The position numbers and the translations under genes were made by a program. Of a stretch of 64,000 bases of DNA, positions 1 to 8,021 are shown one piece after another. Source of the stretch: Paractinoplanes bogorensis (lineage in GTDB: Bacteria; Actinomycetota; Actinomycetes; Mycobacteriales; Micromonosporaceae); NCBI RefSeq assembly GCF_018829635.1, contig NZ_JAHKKG010000005.1, positions 310,001-374,000 on the forward strand. The letters are read 5' to 3'. Position 1 is the stretch's first letter. The number at the start of each line of letters is the position of its first letter. A model generated the notes under the pieces. It made no database searches, was not told the DNA's origin, and saw nothing but the letters and a program-made list of their open reading frames with translations.

Positions 1-546
1 TTCTCGACGTTCTCCGAGTTCTCGTCGCCCGGCGAGATCGTCGAGATGCTCAACCGCTACTTCGATGTCGCCACCCACGCCGTGCTGGGCGAGAACGGGA
101 CCGTGGTGCAGTTCGTCGGCGACGCGCTGATGGCCCTGTTCAACGCGCCCGCCCGGCAGAGCGACCACGCCCTGCGCGCGGCCCGGGCCGCCCTGCGGAT
201 GCAGCACGAGGTGGACCTGATCGCGGCCGCCCGTCCGCAGTGGCCGCGCTTCCGGGTCGGTGTGAACACGGGGGAGGCGCTGGTCGGGAACATCGGGGGA
301 GAGGCGCTGCGCAACTTCAACGCGATGGGCGACGCGGTGAACGTGGCCGCCCGCCTCGAGTCGCGGGCCGAGCCGGGCCAGGTGGTGATCGGGGCGTCCA
401 CCCGCGACCGGATCGGCGCGTGCGCCCGGGTCACGCCGCTGGGCGAGCTGACGGTGAAGGGCCGCGTCCAGCCGGTCGTGGCCTTCGTGCTGCACGACCT
501 GGCCGGAGGTGACCATGCAGACGGACCTGCGCACCGACCCCGGTGA
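1..546 (+). CDS. Class III adenylate/guanylate cyclase, C-terminal part
   Basis: The gene is open from the first base of the window, so its N-terminus lies outside; 181 residues are visible. They form most of a class III nucleotide cyclase catalytic domain, which makes cAMP or cGMP. The segment FVGDALMALFN carries the second metal-binding aspartate of the family. NTGEALVGNIG and MGDAVNVAARLE match the conserved C-terminal half, including the Asn and Arg expected at the transition-state site. The last 30 residues (ELTVKGRVQPVVAF) are the usual end of the domain, so nothing else is fused at the C-terminus. The 3' end overlaps the start of the Crp-type regulator at 515, and the pair probably form a cyclic-nucleotide circuit. 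Whether the product is cAMP or cGMP cannot be read here. Confidence 0.93.
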   Translation, partial: FSTFSEFSSPGEIVEMLNRYFDVATHAVLGENGTVVQFVGDALMALFNAPARQSDHALRAARAALRMQHEVDLIAAARPQWPRFRVGVNTGEALVGNIGGEALRNFNAMGDAVNVAARLESRAEPGQVVIGASTRDRIGACARVTPLGELTVKGRVQPVVAFVLHDLAGGDHADGPAHRPR

Positions 547-1195
547 GTTCCTCGGGGAACTGCTCCCCGGTGATCGGGACGACCTGTTCACCATCGGGCG
601 CCGGCGACGCTGGCCGGCCGGGGCGACGCTGTTCAGCGAGGGCGACCGGTCGACCACGGTGGTGCTCGTGCTGAGCGGGCGGGCCAAGGTGTTCTCGCTG
701 ACCGAGCAGGGCGGCGAGGTGCTGCTGGCCATCCGCGGGCCGGGTGCCCTGCTGGGCGAGATGTCGGCGCTCGACGGTGCTCCCCGCTCGGCCTCGGTGT
801 CGGCCCTGGAGCCGCTGGAGACGTACGTCGTGAGCGTCGACGGGTTTCTCGAGTTCCTGCGCACCCACCCGGACGCGGCGGTACGCATCGTCAAGATGAT
901 CGTCTCCCGGCTGCGCGACGCCGATCGCAAGCGGGTCGAGTTCGGCACGTACGACACGCTGGGCCGGATCGCGCTCCGGCTGGCCGAGCTGGCCGAGCGG
1001 TTCGGAGCGTCCCAGGACGACGCCGTACGGATCACCCTGCCGCTCACCCAGGACGAGCTCGCCGCGTGGACCGGGTCGTCGCGCGAGTCGGTGACCAAGG
1101 CCCTGCGCGTGCTGCGCCGGCAGAACATCATCGAGACCAGTCGCCGCTCGGTGACCGTGATCGACCTGGACCGGTTGCGGGCCCGGGCCAAGTAG
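515..1195 (+). CDS. Crp/Fnr-family transcription regulator
   Basis: This 226-residue protein has an N-terminal cyclic-nucleotide-binding beta-barrel (about residues 15-125; GEMSALDGAPRSASVSALE is the phosphate-binding-cassette region) and a C-terminal winged helix (about 145-215; LTQDELAAWTGSSRESVTKAL is the recognition helix-turn-helix). I chose ATG 515 because GGAGG lies five bases upstream; GTG 509 is in frame but overlaps that site. The start lies inside the 3' end of the upstream cyclase gene, so the two are probably translated together. The protein likely binds DNA in response to the nucleotide made by its neighbour. The cassette has Arg-Ser after the Pro, the usual cyclic-nucleotide phosphate contacts, which favours a true ligand-binding member. 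Confidence 0.93.
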   Translation: MQTDLRTDPGEFLGELLPGDRDDLFTIGRRRRWPAGATLFSEGDRSTTVVLVLSGRAKVFSLTEQGGEVLLAIRGPGALLGEMSALDGAPRSASVSALEPLETYVVSVDGFLEFLRTHPDAAVRIVKMIVSRLRDADRKRVEFGTYDTLGRIALRLAELAERFGASQDDAVRITLPLTQDELAAWTGSSRESVTKALRVLRRQNIIETSRRSVTVIDLDRLRARAK

Positions 1196-1197
1196 GA

Positions 1198-1227
1198 GGG
1201 GTGGAGCGCCGACCGGCACTCCACCCC
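1198..1227 (+). terminator. Hairpin terminator after the Crp-type gene
   Basis: A perfect 9-bp stem (GGGGTGGAG and CTCCACCCC) encloses a 12-base loop, two bases after the stop codon of the Crp-type gene. There is no T-tract, which is common in high-G+C actinobacteria. It lies between convergent genes. Confidence 0.6.
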
Positions 1228-1263
1228 GTGTTCTCTGCGAGACCCCGTGTTCGCGGCGAGCGG

Positions 1264-2340
1264 CTAGAGCTCGCAGCTGTTCCGCAGGTCGTTCAGGTCG
1301 GAGACGCAGCGGTCGATCCCGGCGCCGCCGAAGTTGCGGTCGTTGCCCCGCACGCCGTCCCGGCTGTTCAGGCTGTCGTTGCCGGCGTCGCCGAACAGCA
1401 CGTCGGCCCCGGCCCCGCCGACGATGGCGTCGTTGCCCGCGCCGCCGCGCAGCACGTCGTTGCCGGCGTCGCCGAGGATCCGGTCGTTGCCGGCGTCACC
1501 GGTGACGGTGTCGTTGCCGGCACCGCCCTGGGCCACGTCGGCCCCGGCCAGCCCGACGACGCGGTCGTTGCCCGTGCCGCCGTTCTGGGTGTCGTTGCCG
1601 TTGCCGCCGTTGAGGGTGTCGTTGCCGGCACCACCGTTCTGCGTGTCGTTCCCGTCGGCGCCGACGAGGGTGTCGTTGCCCGCGTCACCGTTCTGCGTGT
1701 CGTTCCCGGCGTTGCCGTTGAGCGAGTCGTTTCCGGCGCCGCCGGACTGGCGGTCGTTTCCGGCGCCGCCGTTCAGCCGGTCGTTCCCGGCGTCGCCGAA
1801 TTGCGAGTCGTTTCCGGCGTCGCCGTTGAGGATGTCGTTGCCGAAGCTGCCGATCAGCGAGTCGTTGCCGTTGCCGCCGTTGAGGACATCGTTGCCCCCG
1901 CCACCCAGCAACCGGTCGTTGCCGTCGGCACCGTTGATCCGGTCGCTTCCGGAGCCGCCGAGCAGGACGTCGCCGCCGGTGCCGCCGTTGATGACGGCGT
2001 CCGTGCCGACGTTCGTGAAGACCCGGTCGTTCAGGTTGCCCGCGTTGACGACGATCCGGTTCACCCCGGCCGCCGTGCACGCCACCAGGGCGTTGTTGAC
2101 CTGCACACAGCCGGGTCCGGCGAGCGGCCGGTCGCCCGAGTCACGGATCTGGAAGACGTTGCCGGAACGGCTGACCACGATGTTGTTGGCCCGGTTGTTC
2201 TGCGCATTGACGAAGATCGTCCCCCCGGCCTTCGTCACGCCGCTGGCCGCGTAGGCCGGTGCGGACAGGATGAGTGCGGGCGCGGCGCCGGCCACGGCGA
2301 TCGTGGCGAGTCGCAGCATGGTGGACCTGCTGAAGTTCAT
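1264..2340 (-). CDS. Secreted RTX-type calcium-binding repeat protein
   Basis: This 358-residue protein has a Sec signal peptide (start to about residue 32, ending APAYA), a globular part to about residue 110 containing a Cys pair, and about 20 tandem nine-residue RTX repeats of the GGxGxDxxx type, normally a calcium-filled beta-roll. It ends with a short Cys-containing tail (GIDRCVSDLNDLRNSCEL). No catalytic domain is visible, so it is probably a calcium-binding surface or matrix protein rather than a toxin; no RTX activation or type I secretion genes are nearby. The start is supported by GAGGGGGG a few bases upstream of ATG. Within the array the usual hydrophobic position of the repeat alternates between Leu and Gln (see findings). 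Confidence 0.9.
   Translation of the reverse strand: MNFSRSTMLRLATIAVAGAAPALILSAPAYAASGVTKAGGTIFVNAQNNRANNIVVSRSGNVFQIRDSGDRPLAGPGCVQVNNALVACTAAGVNRIVVNAGNLNDRVFTNVGTDAVINGGTGGDVLLGGSGSDRINGADGNDRLLGGGGNDVLNGGNGNDSLIGSFGNDILNGDAGNDSQFGDAGNDRLNGGAGNDRQSGGAGNDSLNGNAGNDTQNGDAGNDTLVGADGNDTQNGGAGNDTLNGGNGNDTQNGGTGNDRVVGLAGADVAQGGAGNDTVTGDAGNDRILGDAGNDVLRGGAGNDAIVGGAGADVLFGDAGNDSLNSRDGVRGNDRNFGGAGIDRCVSDLNDLRNSCEL
1374..1990 (-). repeat. 27-bp tandem repeats encoding RTX nonapeptides
   Basis: About 20 in-frame 27-bp units, on the plus strand recurring around GTCGTTGCCGGC, encode the nine-residue RTX motif. They are diverged coding repeats with no spacers, not a CRISPR array. Confidence 0.9.
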
Positions 2341-2518
2341 TTCGTTTCCCCCCTCGGAAATGTTTACCGGGGAACCTTCGCAGGGAAACGGGGCCGGGCC
2401 GCAGGAGGAATTACGCTTCCGGACTGGTAAAGATGCCTGTTCGAACTGTCAGGAAAGCGCTAGCGGAGCGGCATTGAGCAATTGTTTGCGGCCCGTCGCT
2501 ATTATTACCCGCTTTTGG

Positions 2519-4153
2519 TCAGACGCGGAAGGCCGAGACCACGCTGCGCAGCTCGGCCGACATCCGGGCCAGGTCGGCCGTCGCCTCCTGGGTCTCGCTG
2601 ACACCCCGGCTCGTCATGCGGGCCGCCTCGGCCACGCCGGTGATGTTCTGCGCGATCGCGCCCGAGCCGTGCGCCGCCTCGGTGACGCTGCGGTTCATCT
2701 CGGCGGTGGTGGCCGTCTGTTCCTCGACGGCCGAGGCGATGGTCGTCTGGAAGTCGCTGATCCGCTCGATGACGATCGAGATCTCCTCGATGGCGGCGAC
2801 CGCGCCGCTGGTGTCGGACTGGATCGCCTCGACCCGCTTGGAGATGTCCTCGGTGGCGCGGGCGGTCTCCTGGGCCAGATCCTTGACCTCGGACGCGACG
2901 ACGGCGAAGCCCTTGCCCGCGTCGCCCGCCCGGGCCGCCTCGATGGTGGCGTTGAGGGCCAGCAAGTTGGTCTGCTCGGCGATGGCGGTGATCGTCTTGA
3001 TCACGTTGCCGATCTCGGCCGACGACTCGCCCAGCTTGTTCATCGTCGCCGAGGTCACCGCGGTGACCGTGACCGCCTCGGCCGCGACCCGGGCCGCCTC
3101 GGACGCGTTCTGCGAGATCTCCCGGATGGACGCGCTCATCTGCTCGCCGCCCGCCGAGACGCTGTCGACGCTGCGCGAGACCTGCTCGGCCGCGGCCGAC
3201 ACGGCCTGCGCCTGCGCGCTGGTCCGGTCGGCCGAGGAGGCGATGGCCGAGGCGGTGCCGGTCATCCGGTCGGACGCGCCGGCCAGCGAGGCCGCGGACG
3301 TCTCGATCGTCGTCACCGTGGCGCGGAGCCGGGCCATCGCGGCGTCCAGCGAGCGGCCCATCCGGCCCGGCTCGTCGGCGCTGGTCAGGCCTGAGCTCAG
3401 GGTCAGGTCGCCGTCGGCCAGCCCGTCGCAGACGACGTGGACCTTGCCGAGCGAGGTGACGATCCGCCGGGCGACCCAGAAACCCAGCGCCAGCGCGCAC
3501 GCGAGCCCGACGATCAGCACGCCGATCGTCCAGGCCCGATTCGAGGTGTAGCCCTGGTGGGCCACGGCTGCGTCCTTGGCCGCGTCGGCGTTCTCGGCCG
3601 TCTCCAGCGCGGCGAGGTCGGTGAAGACCTTGTCCAGGAGCGGAATGGTCTCGGTGTCGCGGATGGTGGCCCAGTCGGTCAGGGCGTCACGCTGCCCCGC
3701 GGGGAGGAGCTTCGTCGTGGCGACCTCGACGAAGGAGTCCCAGTTGGTCTGCAGGTCGGACAGGACGCTCGGATCGCCGGAGGTGGTGCTGCCGCGGTAC
3801 GCCGTCATCGCGGCGGCGAACGTCTGCCGGTCGGTGGTGAAGCCGTCCGAGAACTTCGTCGTGCTCGCGTTGTCGGTGGAGAGCGCCTGATTGGCGAGGT
3901 CGACCCGCGCCGCGAGGATCGCCGCGCGGATCTGGCCCAGCGCGTTGGTGGCGGCCACGTTGGTCGTGTACATCTGCTCGGCCGACTTGCTGGCGCTGCT
4001 GAGAGCGTTGAGGCCCATCACGCCCAGCACGAGGGCGACGATCGCGGCCGCGCCGACTGCGGCGAGCACCTTGACCTGGACTCCGAGGTCGTCGAAGCCA
4101 CGCCGCCTCTCCTGCGCCGAGGGGATCGGCTCGCTCAGGGCCAGCACGCTCAT
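2519..4153 (-). CDS. Methyl-accepting chemotaxis protein
   Basis: This 544-residue transmembrane receptor has TM1 at about 28-50, a four-helix-bundle-like ligand domain at about 50-205 (LSSASKSAEQMYTTNVAATN at its start), TM2 at about 210-230, a HAMP linker to about 285, and a cytoplasmic signalling domain. The hairpin tip EQTNLLALNATIEAARAG, followed by GKGFAVVASEVKDLAQE, is the highly conserved CheA/CheW contact. The start has GGAG six bases upstream of ATG. No che genes are in the window, so it is an orphan receptor locus. The second receptor at 14426-16048 has nearly the same signalling domain but a different sensor domain. Receptors of this kind imply a motile stage, which would fit the zoospores of Actinoplanes-like genera. 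Confidence 0.95.
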   Translation of the reverse strand: MSVLALSEPIPSAQERRRGFDDLGVQVKVLAAVGAAAIVALVLGVMGLNALSSASKSAEQMYTTNVAATNALGQIRAAILAARVDLANQALSTDNASTTKFSDGFTTDRQTFAAAMTAYRGSTTSGDPSVLSDLQTNWDSFVEVATTKLLPAGQRDALTDWATIRDTETIPLLDKVFTDLAALETAENADAAKDAAVAHQGYTSNRAWTIGVLIVGLACALALGFWVARRIVTSLGKVHVVCDGLADGDLTLSSGLTSADEPGRMGRSLDAAMARLRATVTTIETSAASLAGASDRMTGTASAIASSADRTSAQAQAVSAAAEQVSRSVDSVSAGGEQMSASIREISQNASEAARVAAEAVTVTAVTSATMNKLGESSAEIGNVIKTITAIAEQTNLLALNATIEAARAGDAGKGFAVVASEVKDLAQETARATEDISKRVEAIQSDTSGAVAAIEEISIVIERISDFQTTIASAVEEQTATTAEMNRSVTEAAHGSGAIAQNITGVAEAARMTSRGVSETQEATADLARMSAELRSVVSAFRV

Positions 4154-4246
4154 GTCGTTCTCCGTCCGGGTTGCCGCTCCTCTTACTATTGCGAACGTTT
4201 CTCGGAGAATGTCGCGTATGGGAAAGGTCGTACCGAACGACGGGAC

Positions 4247-4399
4247 TCACGGGGCGGATGAGGTGGTGAGCAGACGGTCGAGCACCCGGGTGCCGAACTC
4301 GAGCGCGTCCACCGGGCGCTCGGTGCCGGGCTCATCGGGGTCGCCGCGGTTGGTGGTGTCGATGGCGAGCAGCTCGCTGGTCAGCGTGACAGCGTCCAT
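4247..4399 (-). pseudogene. M20-family peptidase remnant with internal deletion
   Basis: A 50-codon open frame begins VTLTSELLAIDTTNRGDP, which matches the N-terminus of M20 metallopeptidases (LTSELIxIDTTNPGD). It then runs within ten residues into PVDALEFGTRVLDRLL, which resembles the extreme C-terminus of the same family (RVPVDALRFGTRVLDRFL). All catalytic and metal-binding residues that should lie between are missing. The simplest reading is an in-frame deletion of most of a gene of about 430 codons. It lies just downstream of the permease gene on the same strand and has no clear ribosome-binding site. The family assignment rests on my recognition of the two ends and was not searched. Confidence 0.55.
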
Positions 4400-4404
4400 A
4401 CCGG

Positions 4405-5187
4405 TCAAAGGTAGAGCGACGCCAGGCGGGCCACCATCGCGACGACCACGACGACCAGGACCGCGCGGACGAAGCCGGCGCCGCGCTTGAGGGCGGTGCT
4501 CGCGCCGAACCGGGCGCCGATGATGTTGCAGACGGCCATGGCCAGGCCCAGCTTCCACAGCACGTGACCGCCGGCCGCGAAGACCAGCAGGGCGCCGAGG
4601 TTGGTGCCGGCGTTGAGGATCTTCGCGGTGGCCGAGCTGGCCACGAAGTCGAGGCCGAGCAGGGCGGTGAAGGCGATGATCAGGAACGTGCCGGTGCCGG
4701 GGCCGAGGATGCCGTCGTAGAAGGCGATCACCGTGCCGGCCAGCAGCACGGCGGCGACCCGGCGGCGCGGGGTCTGCGCGGTCGAGCCCACCACCACGCC
4801 GAACGAGGGGCGAGCGACCACGAAGGCGAGCACGGCCAGCAGCAGCACCATGATGACCGGCCGGAAGTAGGACGCCGGGATGTGCGAGGCGGCGAGGGCC
4901 CCGAGACCCGAGAACACCACGGCCGACGCGGCGGCCGGCCCGGCCAGCCGCCAGTCGATCTTTGTGCGGCGGGAGTACGTGACGGCCGCCGACGTCGTGC
5001 CGCAGATGCTGGCGACCTTGTTGGTGCCGAGCGCGGTCACCGGTGACATGCCGGGCAGGCCGAGCATCAGCGCCGGTACGAGCACGAGCCCGCCCCCGCC
5101 GACCACCGCGTCGACCCATCCGGCCGCCGCCGCGACCACCAGCAGCAGGGCGACGTGCTGCCATTCCAACCCATAGAGCCATTCCAC
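4405..5187 (-). CDS. TauE/SafE-family membrane permease
   Basis: This 260-residue protein has about eight membrane segments and the two half-repeats of the TauE/SafE (DUF81) family: GWVDAVVGGGGLVLVPALML near the N-terminus and FYDGILGPGTGTFLIIAF in the second half. The family exports or imports sulfite, sulfoacetate or related organosulfur anions; the substrate here cannot be told. The upstream gene is divergent (CGNR regulator at 5235) and the downstream partner is only a peptidase remnant, so context gives no substrate clue. Confidence 0.9.
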   Translation of the reverse strand: MEWLYGLEWQHVALLLVVAAAAGWVDAVVGGGGLVLVPALMLGLPGMSPVTALGTNKVASICGTTSAAVTYSRRTKIDWRLAGPAAASAVVFSGLGALAASHIPASYFRPVIMVLLLAVLAFVVARPSFGVVVGSTAQTPRRRVAAVLLAGTVIAFYDGILGPGTGTFLIIAFTALLGLDFVASSATAKILNAGTNLGALLVFAAGGHVLWKLGLAMAVCNIIGARFGASTALKRGAGFVRAVLVVVVVAMVARLASLYL

Positions 5188-5234
5188 GGCGACAACCCCT
5201 TCAAGATCGTCGCCTATCCTGCTGTAATGCCTTT

Positions 5235-5759
5235 ATGCATCTCAACCCTTACGGCGAGGATGCGGTGCGGCTCGCCCTCTCGCTGGTGACCGACCCGCCG
5301 GCCGACGACCAGGCCATGGTCGCCCGCTGCTTGGCGTATGACCTGGTCATCGAGCTGCCGGTGACGAAGTATGACCGTGAGGCCACGGCCGAGTTCCTGG
5401 CGGAATGGCTGACCGTGATCGACGCCACCGTGCTCGAGGAGCGGGCCGCCCGGCTCAACGAACTGCTGCGCTTCGCCTCGGCCTACCCGCGGCTGACCAA
5501 CCACGCCGACGACGGCTGGCACATCCACTACCGCGACCCAGGCCAGCCGCTCGCCTCGGTGTTGCGCACGCTGATCAGCGTCGGCACCGCGTTGCACCTG
5601 GCCGGCCGCGGGATGCACCGGCTCGGACGGTGTGCCGCGTCCGGCTGTGAAACACCGTTCGCGGACTTCAGCCGTACGGGAAGACAGGCTTATTGCTCGC
5701 CCGCCTGCGGAAACCGGGATGCCGTCCGGCGGCACCGAGCCCGTGTCCGCACCACTTGA
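5235..5759 (+). CDS. CGNR zinc-finger (ABATE-domain) regulator
   Basis: This 174-residue protein has an N-terminal helical ABATE domain (about 1-130) and a C-terminal CGNR zinc finger: RCAASGCETPFADFS, then AYCSPACGNRDAVRRHRAR, with four cysteines and the name-giving CGNR. The family are probable one-component transcription regulators of actinobacteria. The start was chosen because HLNPYGEDAVRLA is the typical N-terminus; there is no Shine-Dalgarno sequence upstream, and a TATCCT-like -10 box 16 bases away suggests leaderless or near-leaderless translation. It is divergent from the TauE/SafE permease, which it may control. It ends two bases before the convergent GH3 gene. Confidence 0.9.
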   Translation: MHLNPYGEDAVRLALSLVTDPPADDQAMVARCLAYDLVIELPVTKYDREATAEFLAEWLTVIDATVLEERAARLNELLRFASAYPRLTNHADDGWHIHYRDPGQPLASVLRTLISVGTALHLAGRGMHRLGRCAASGCETPFADFSRTGRQAYCSPACGNRDAVRRHRARVRTT

Positions 5760-5761
5760 GG

Positions 5762-7942
5762 CTAGCCGTTGGCCTGCGCGGCCAGCTTGGCCAGGCTTTC
5801 CGGGGTGAACGGACTGCCCGGGAACATGGCGAGGCGGTCGAGCGGCATCCCGCCCAGCAGCTGCGCGATGCCCTCGTCGTCGGCCATCGTGACCAGCGGG
5901 CTGCCGCCGCTCGCGCGGGCCTCGGCGAACACCTCGGTCAGCAGGGCGGCCCCGCGCGGATCGGCGAACCACTCGGCCACCGTCGAGTCGGCGGCCAGGG
6001 GCCAGCGTGAATCCGGCGTGCCGTCGAGACTCAGCGTCACCGTGGTGCGCAGGTCACGGGACGAGGCGCCGGCCGCGAAGAGGTAGTCGCCGTCCTCGAC
6101 GATCCAGCGGCCGAGGCGGGTGTCCCAGTAGGCCAGGTCGTCCCGGTCGACGGTCAGCGTCGCGGTCGCGGTCGCGGTCGATGCGAGGTCGACGGCGGCG
6201 AACGCCTTGAGCTCGCGCGGGGAACGCTGGACGCGCGAGCCGGGCTTGGACACGTACACCTGGACGATCTCGCGGCCGTCGACGCCGCCGGTGTTCGTCA
6301 CCGGGACGCTCAGGGCGATCGTGTCACCGGTGACGGTCGCGGTGACCTGGCCGTATTCGAAGGTGGTGTAGGACAGGCCGAAACCGAACGGGTATGCCAC
6401 CTCCTGCTCACGCGCGTCGAAACCGCGGTAACCCACGTGCAGACCCTCGCCGTAGCGGACGTGCCCGTTCTCGCCGGGGAAGTCCAGGTGGGACGGGTGG
6501 TCGGCCAGCTTGAGCGGGATCGTCTCGGCGAGCCGGCCCGACGGGTTGACCCGGCCGAACAGCACGTCGGCGATCGCGCTGCCGCCGGCCTGCCCGAGCA
6601 GCCACGCCTCGACCAGGCCGGGCACGGCGGCGTCCCAGGGCGACGTGCGGACGACGGCGCCGTTCGAGAGCACGACGACCGTACGGGGGTTGGCCGCGGC
6701 GACCCGCTCGATCAGCGCGAGGTGGGCGGCGGGGAGGTCGATGTCCGTACGGTCGGAACCCTCGGTCTCCTGCGTGGTGCCGGCGAACACGACCGCGATG
6801 TCACTGCCCGCGGCCAGCGTGGCGGCCTCGGCGAGCAGGGTCTCGTCCACCGTGTTGCCGGCACGGTATCCCGGGGCGAACCGGACCGGGGCGGTGGTGG
6901 TCGCGGTGATCTCGGTGAGCGCGTCGTCGAGCCGGGTCGGGGTGATCTGCGAGCTGCCGCCGCCCTGGTAGCGCGGGGTGCGGGCGAATTCGCCGAGCAC
7001 CGCGATGCTCTGGCCCTCGGTGCGCAGCGGCAGGACGTTGTCGTCGTTCTTGAGCAGCACGATGCCGCGGGCTGCGACCTGCCGGGCCAGTTGGTGGTGC
7101 TCGTCCACGCTGAAGTCCGTCGTGTCCGAGACGGACATTTCGACCAGCCGCTTGATCCTTTTTGTGGTTTTGTCCAAGTCCAACCGATTTTCCCGTACGG
7201 CGTCAGCCACCTCGCGGTCGCCGGCGTCATCCGGGCCGGGCATGGTCAGGTCGAGTCCCGCCTCGAGGGCGGCCACGCGGTCGACGACGGCACCCCAGTC
7301 GCTGACGACCAGTCCCTCGAAGCCCCACTCGTCGCGCAGCACCTCGGTCAGCAGGAAGTGGTTCTGCGACGCGTAGACGCCGTTGACCTTGTTGTAGGCG
7401 CACATCACGGTCCACGGCTGGGCCCGGGTGACGACCCGCTGGAACGCGCGCAGGTACATCTCGCGCAGCGTGCGCTCGTCGACGTCGGCGCTGATCCGCA
7501 TGCGGTCGGTCTCCTGGCTGTTGACCGCGAAGTGCTTGAGCGACGCGCCGACACCCTGGGCCTGCAGGCCGCGCACCCACTCGGTGGCGAGCACGCCGGA
7601 GAGGATCGGGTCCTCGCTGAAGTATTCGAAGTTGCGGCCGCCGAGCGGGGTGCGCTTGAGGTTGATGCCCGGGCCGAGCAGCACCTGCACGTCCATCGCC
7701 CGGCACTCACGGCCGAGCGCCTCGCCCATCCGGTGCAGCAGTTCGGGATCCCAGGTCGAGCCGGAGGCGACGGCGGGCGGGAAGCAGGTGGCCGGGCGGC
7801 CGGCCAGCATGTCGGTGTCCGAGCTCTGCAGGCGTACGCCGTGCGGGCCGTCGGTCATGGTGATCGCGGGGACGCCGCCCGCGGCCGTGGTCGTCCAGAA
7901 GGCGCTGCCGCTGGTGAGCGCGGCCTGATCGTCGATGTCCAC
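5762..7942 (-). CDS. Glycoside hydrolase family 3 (beta-glucosidase type)
   Basis: This 726-residue cytoplasmic enzyme has no signal peptide. The (beta/alpha)8 domain spans about 1-290, with substrate-binding KHFAVNSQETDR near 136-147 and the nucleophile Asp at about 215 in GLVVSDWGA. The second alpha/beta sandwich domain (about 310-520) includes GGGSSQITP and TEGSDRTDIDLP, and a fibronectin type III-like domain (about 565-640) follows. The last 70 residues are an extra helical tail. The family releases terminal beta-linked sugars from oligosaccharides or glycosides. The start is GTG at 7942 with GAGGGG upstream. It is divergent from a TetR-type gene with an inverted repeat between them, so substrate-responsive repression is likely. 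Confidence 0.95.
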   Translation of the reverse strand: MDIDDQAALTSGSAFWTTTAAGGVPAITMTDGPHGVRLQSSDTDMLAGRPATCFPPAVASGSTWDPELLHRMGEALGRECRAMDVQVLLGPGINLKRTPLGGRNFEYFSEDPILSGVLATEWVRGLQAQGVGASLKHFAVNSQETDRMRISADVDERTLREMYLRAFQRVVTRAQPWTVMCAYNKVNGVYASQNHFLLTEVLRDEWGFEGLVVSDWGAVVDRVAALEAGLDLTMPGPDDAGDREVADAVRENRLDLDKTTKRIKRLVEMSVSDTTDFSVDEHHQLARQVAARGIVLLKNDDNVLPLRTEGQSIAVLGEFARTPRYQGGGSSQITPTRLDDALTEITATTTAPVRFAPGYRAGNTVDETLLAEAATLAAGSDIAVVFAGTTQETEGSDRTDIDLPAAHLALIERVAAANPRTVVVLSNGAVVRTSPWDAAVPGLVEAWLLGQAGGSAIADVLFGRVNPSGRLAETIPLKLADHPSHLDFPGENGHVRYGEGLHVGYRGFDAREQEVAYPFGFGLSYTTFEYGQVTATVTGDTIALSVPVTNTGGVDGREIVQVYVSKPGSRVQRSPRELKAFAAVDLASTATATATLTVDRDDLAYWDTRLGRWIVEDGDYLFAAGASSRDLRTTVTLSLDGTPDSRWPLAADSTVAEWFADPRGAALLTEVFAEARASGGSPLVTMADDEGIAQLLGGMPLDRLAMFPGSPFTPESLAKLAAQANG

Positions 7943-7961
7943 TCGTCGTCCCCTCTTACTG

Positions 7962-7978
7962 AGTACCTACTAAGTACT
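7962..7978. promoter_or_regulatory. Candidate TetR operator between GH3 and TetR genes
   Basis: The inverted repeat AGTAC-N7-GTACT lies in the 79-bp divergent intergenic space, 20 bp from the GH3 start and 44 bp from the TetR start. Read on the minus strand it also contains the tandem direct repeat CTTAGTA. This is a typical place for an autoregulating TetR protein to bind; binding is inferred. Confidence 0.5.
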
Positions 7979-8021
7979 AAGTTAGGCTCTACGATGTGTC
8001 CCGGACAAGGGGGGTCAGCAA

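Noticed and set aside
1374..1990. Regular 27-bp repeats resembling a CRISPR array
   Set aside because: The units are diverged, contiguous and in frame, encoding RTX nonapeptides; there are no unique spacers and no cas genes.
1066..2430. Long plus-strand open frame rich in Val-Ala-Gly repeats opposite the RTX gene
   Set aside because: It is the antisense image of the RTX repeats, with no start signal; the minus-strand frame has a signal peptide and a ribosome-binding site.
2437..2456. GTTCGAACTG resembling a tRNA T-loop
   Set aside because: No acceptor, D or anticodon stems can be built around it, so it is not a tRNA.
4247..5182. 311-codon minus-strand frame joining the permease region to the peptidase remnant
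   Set aside because: Its first 260 codons are out of frame with the TauE/SafE protein; only the last 50 codons make sense and are listed separately.
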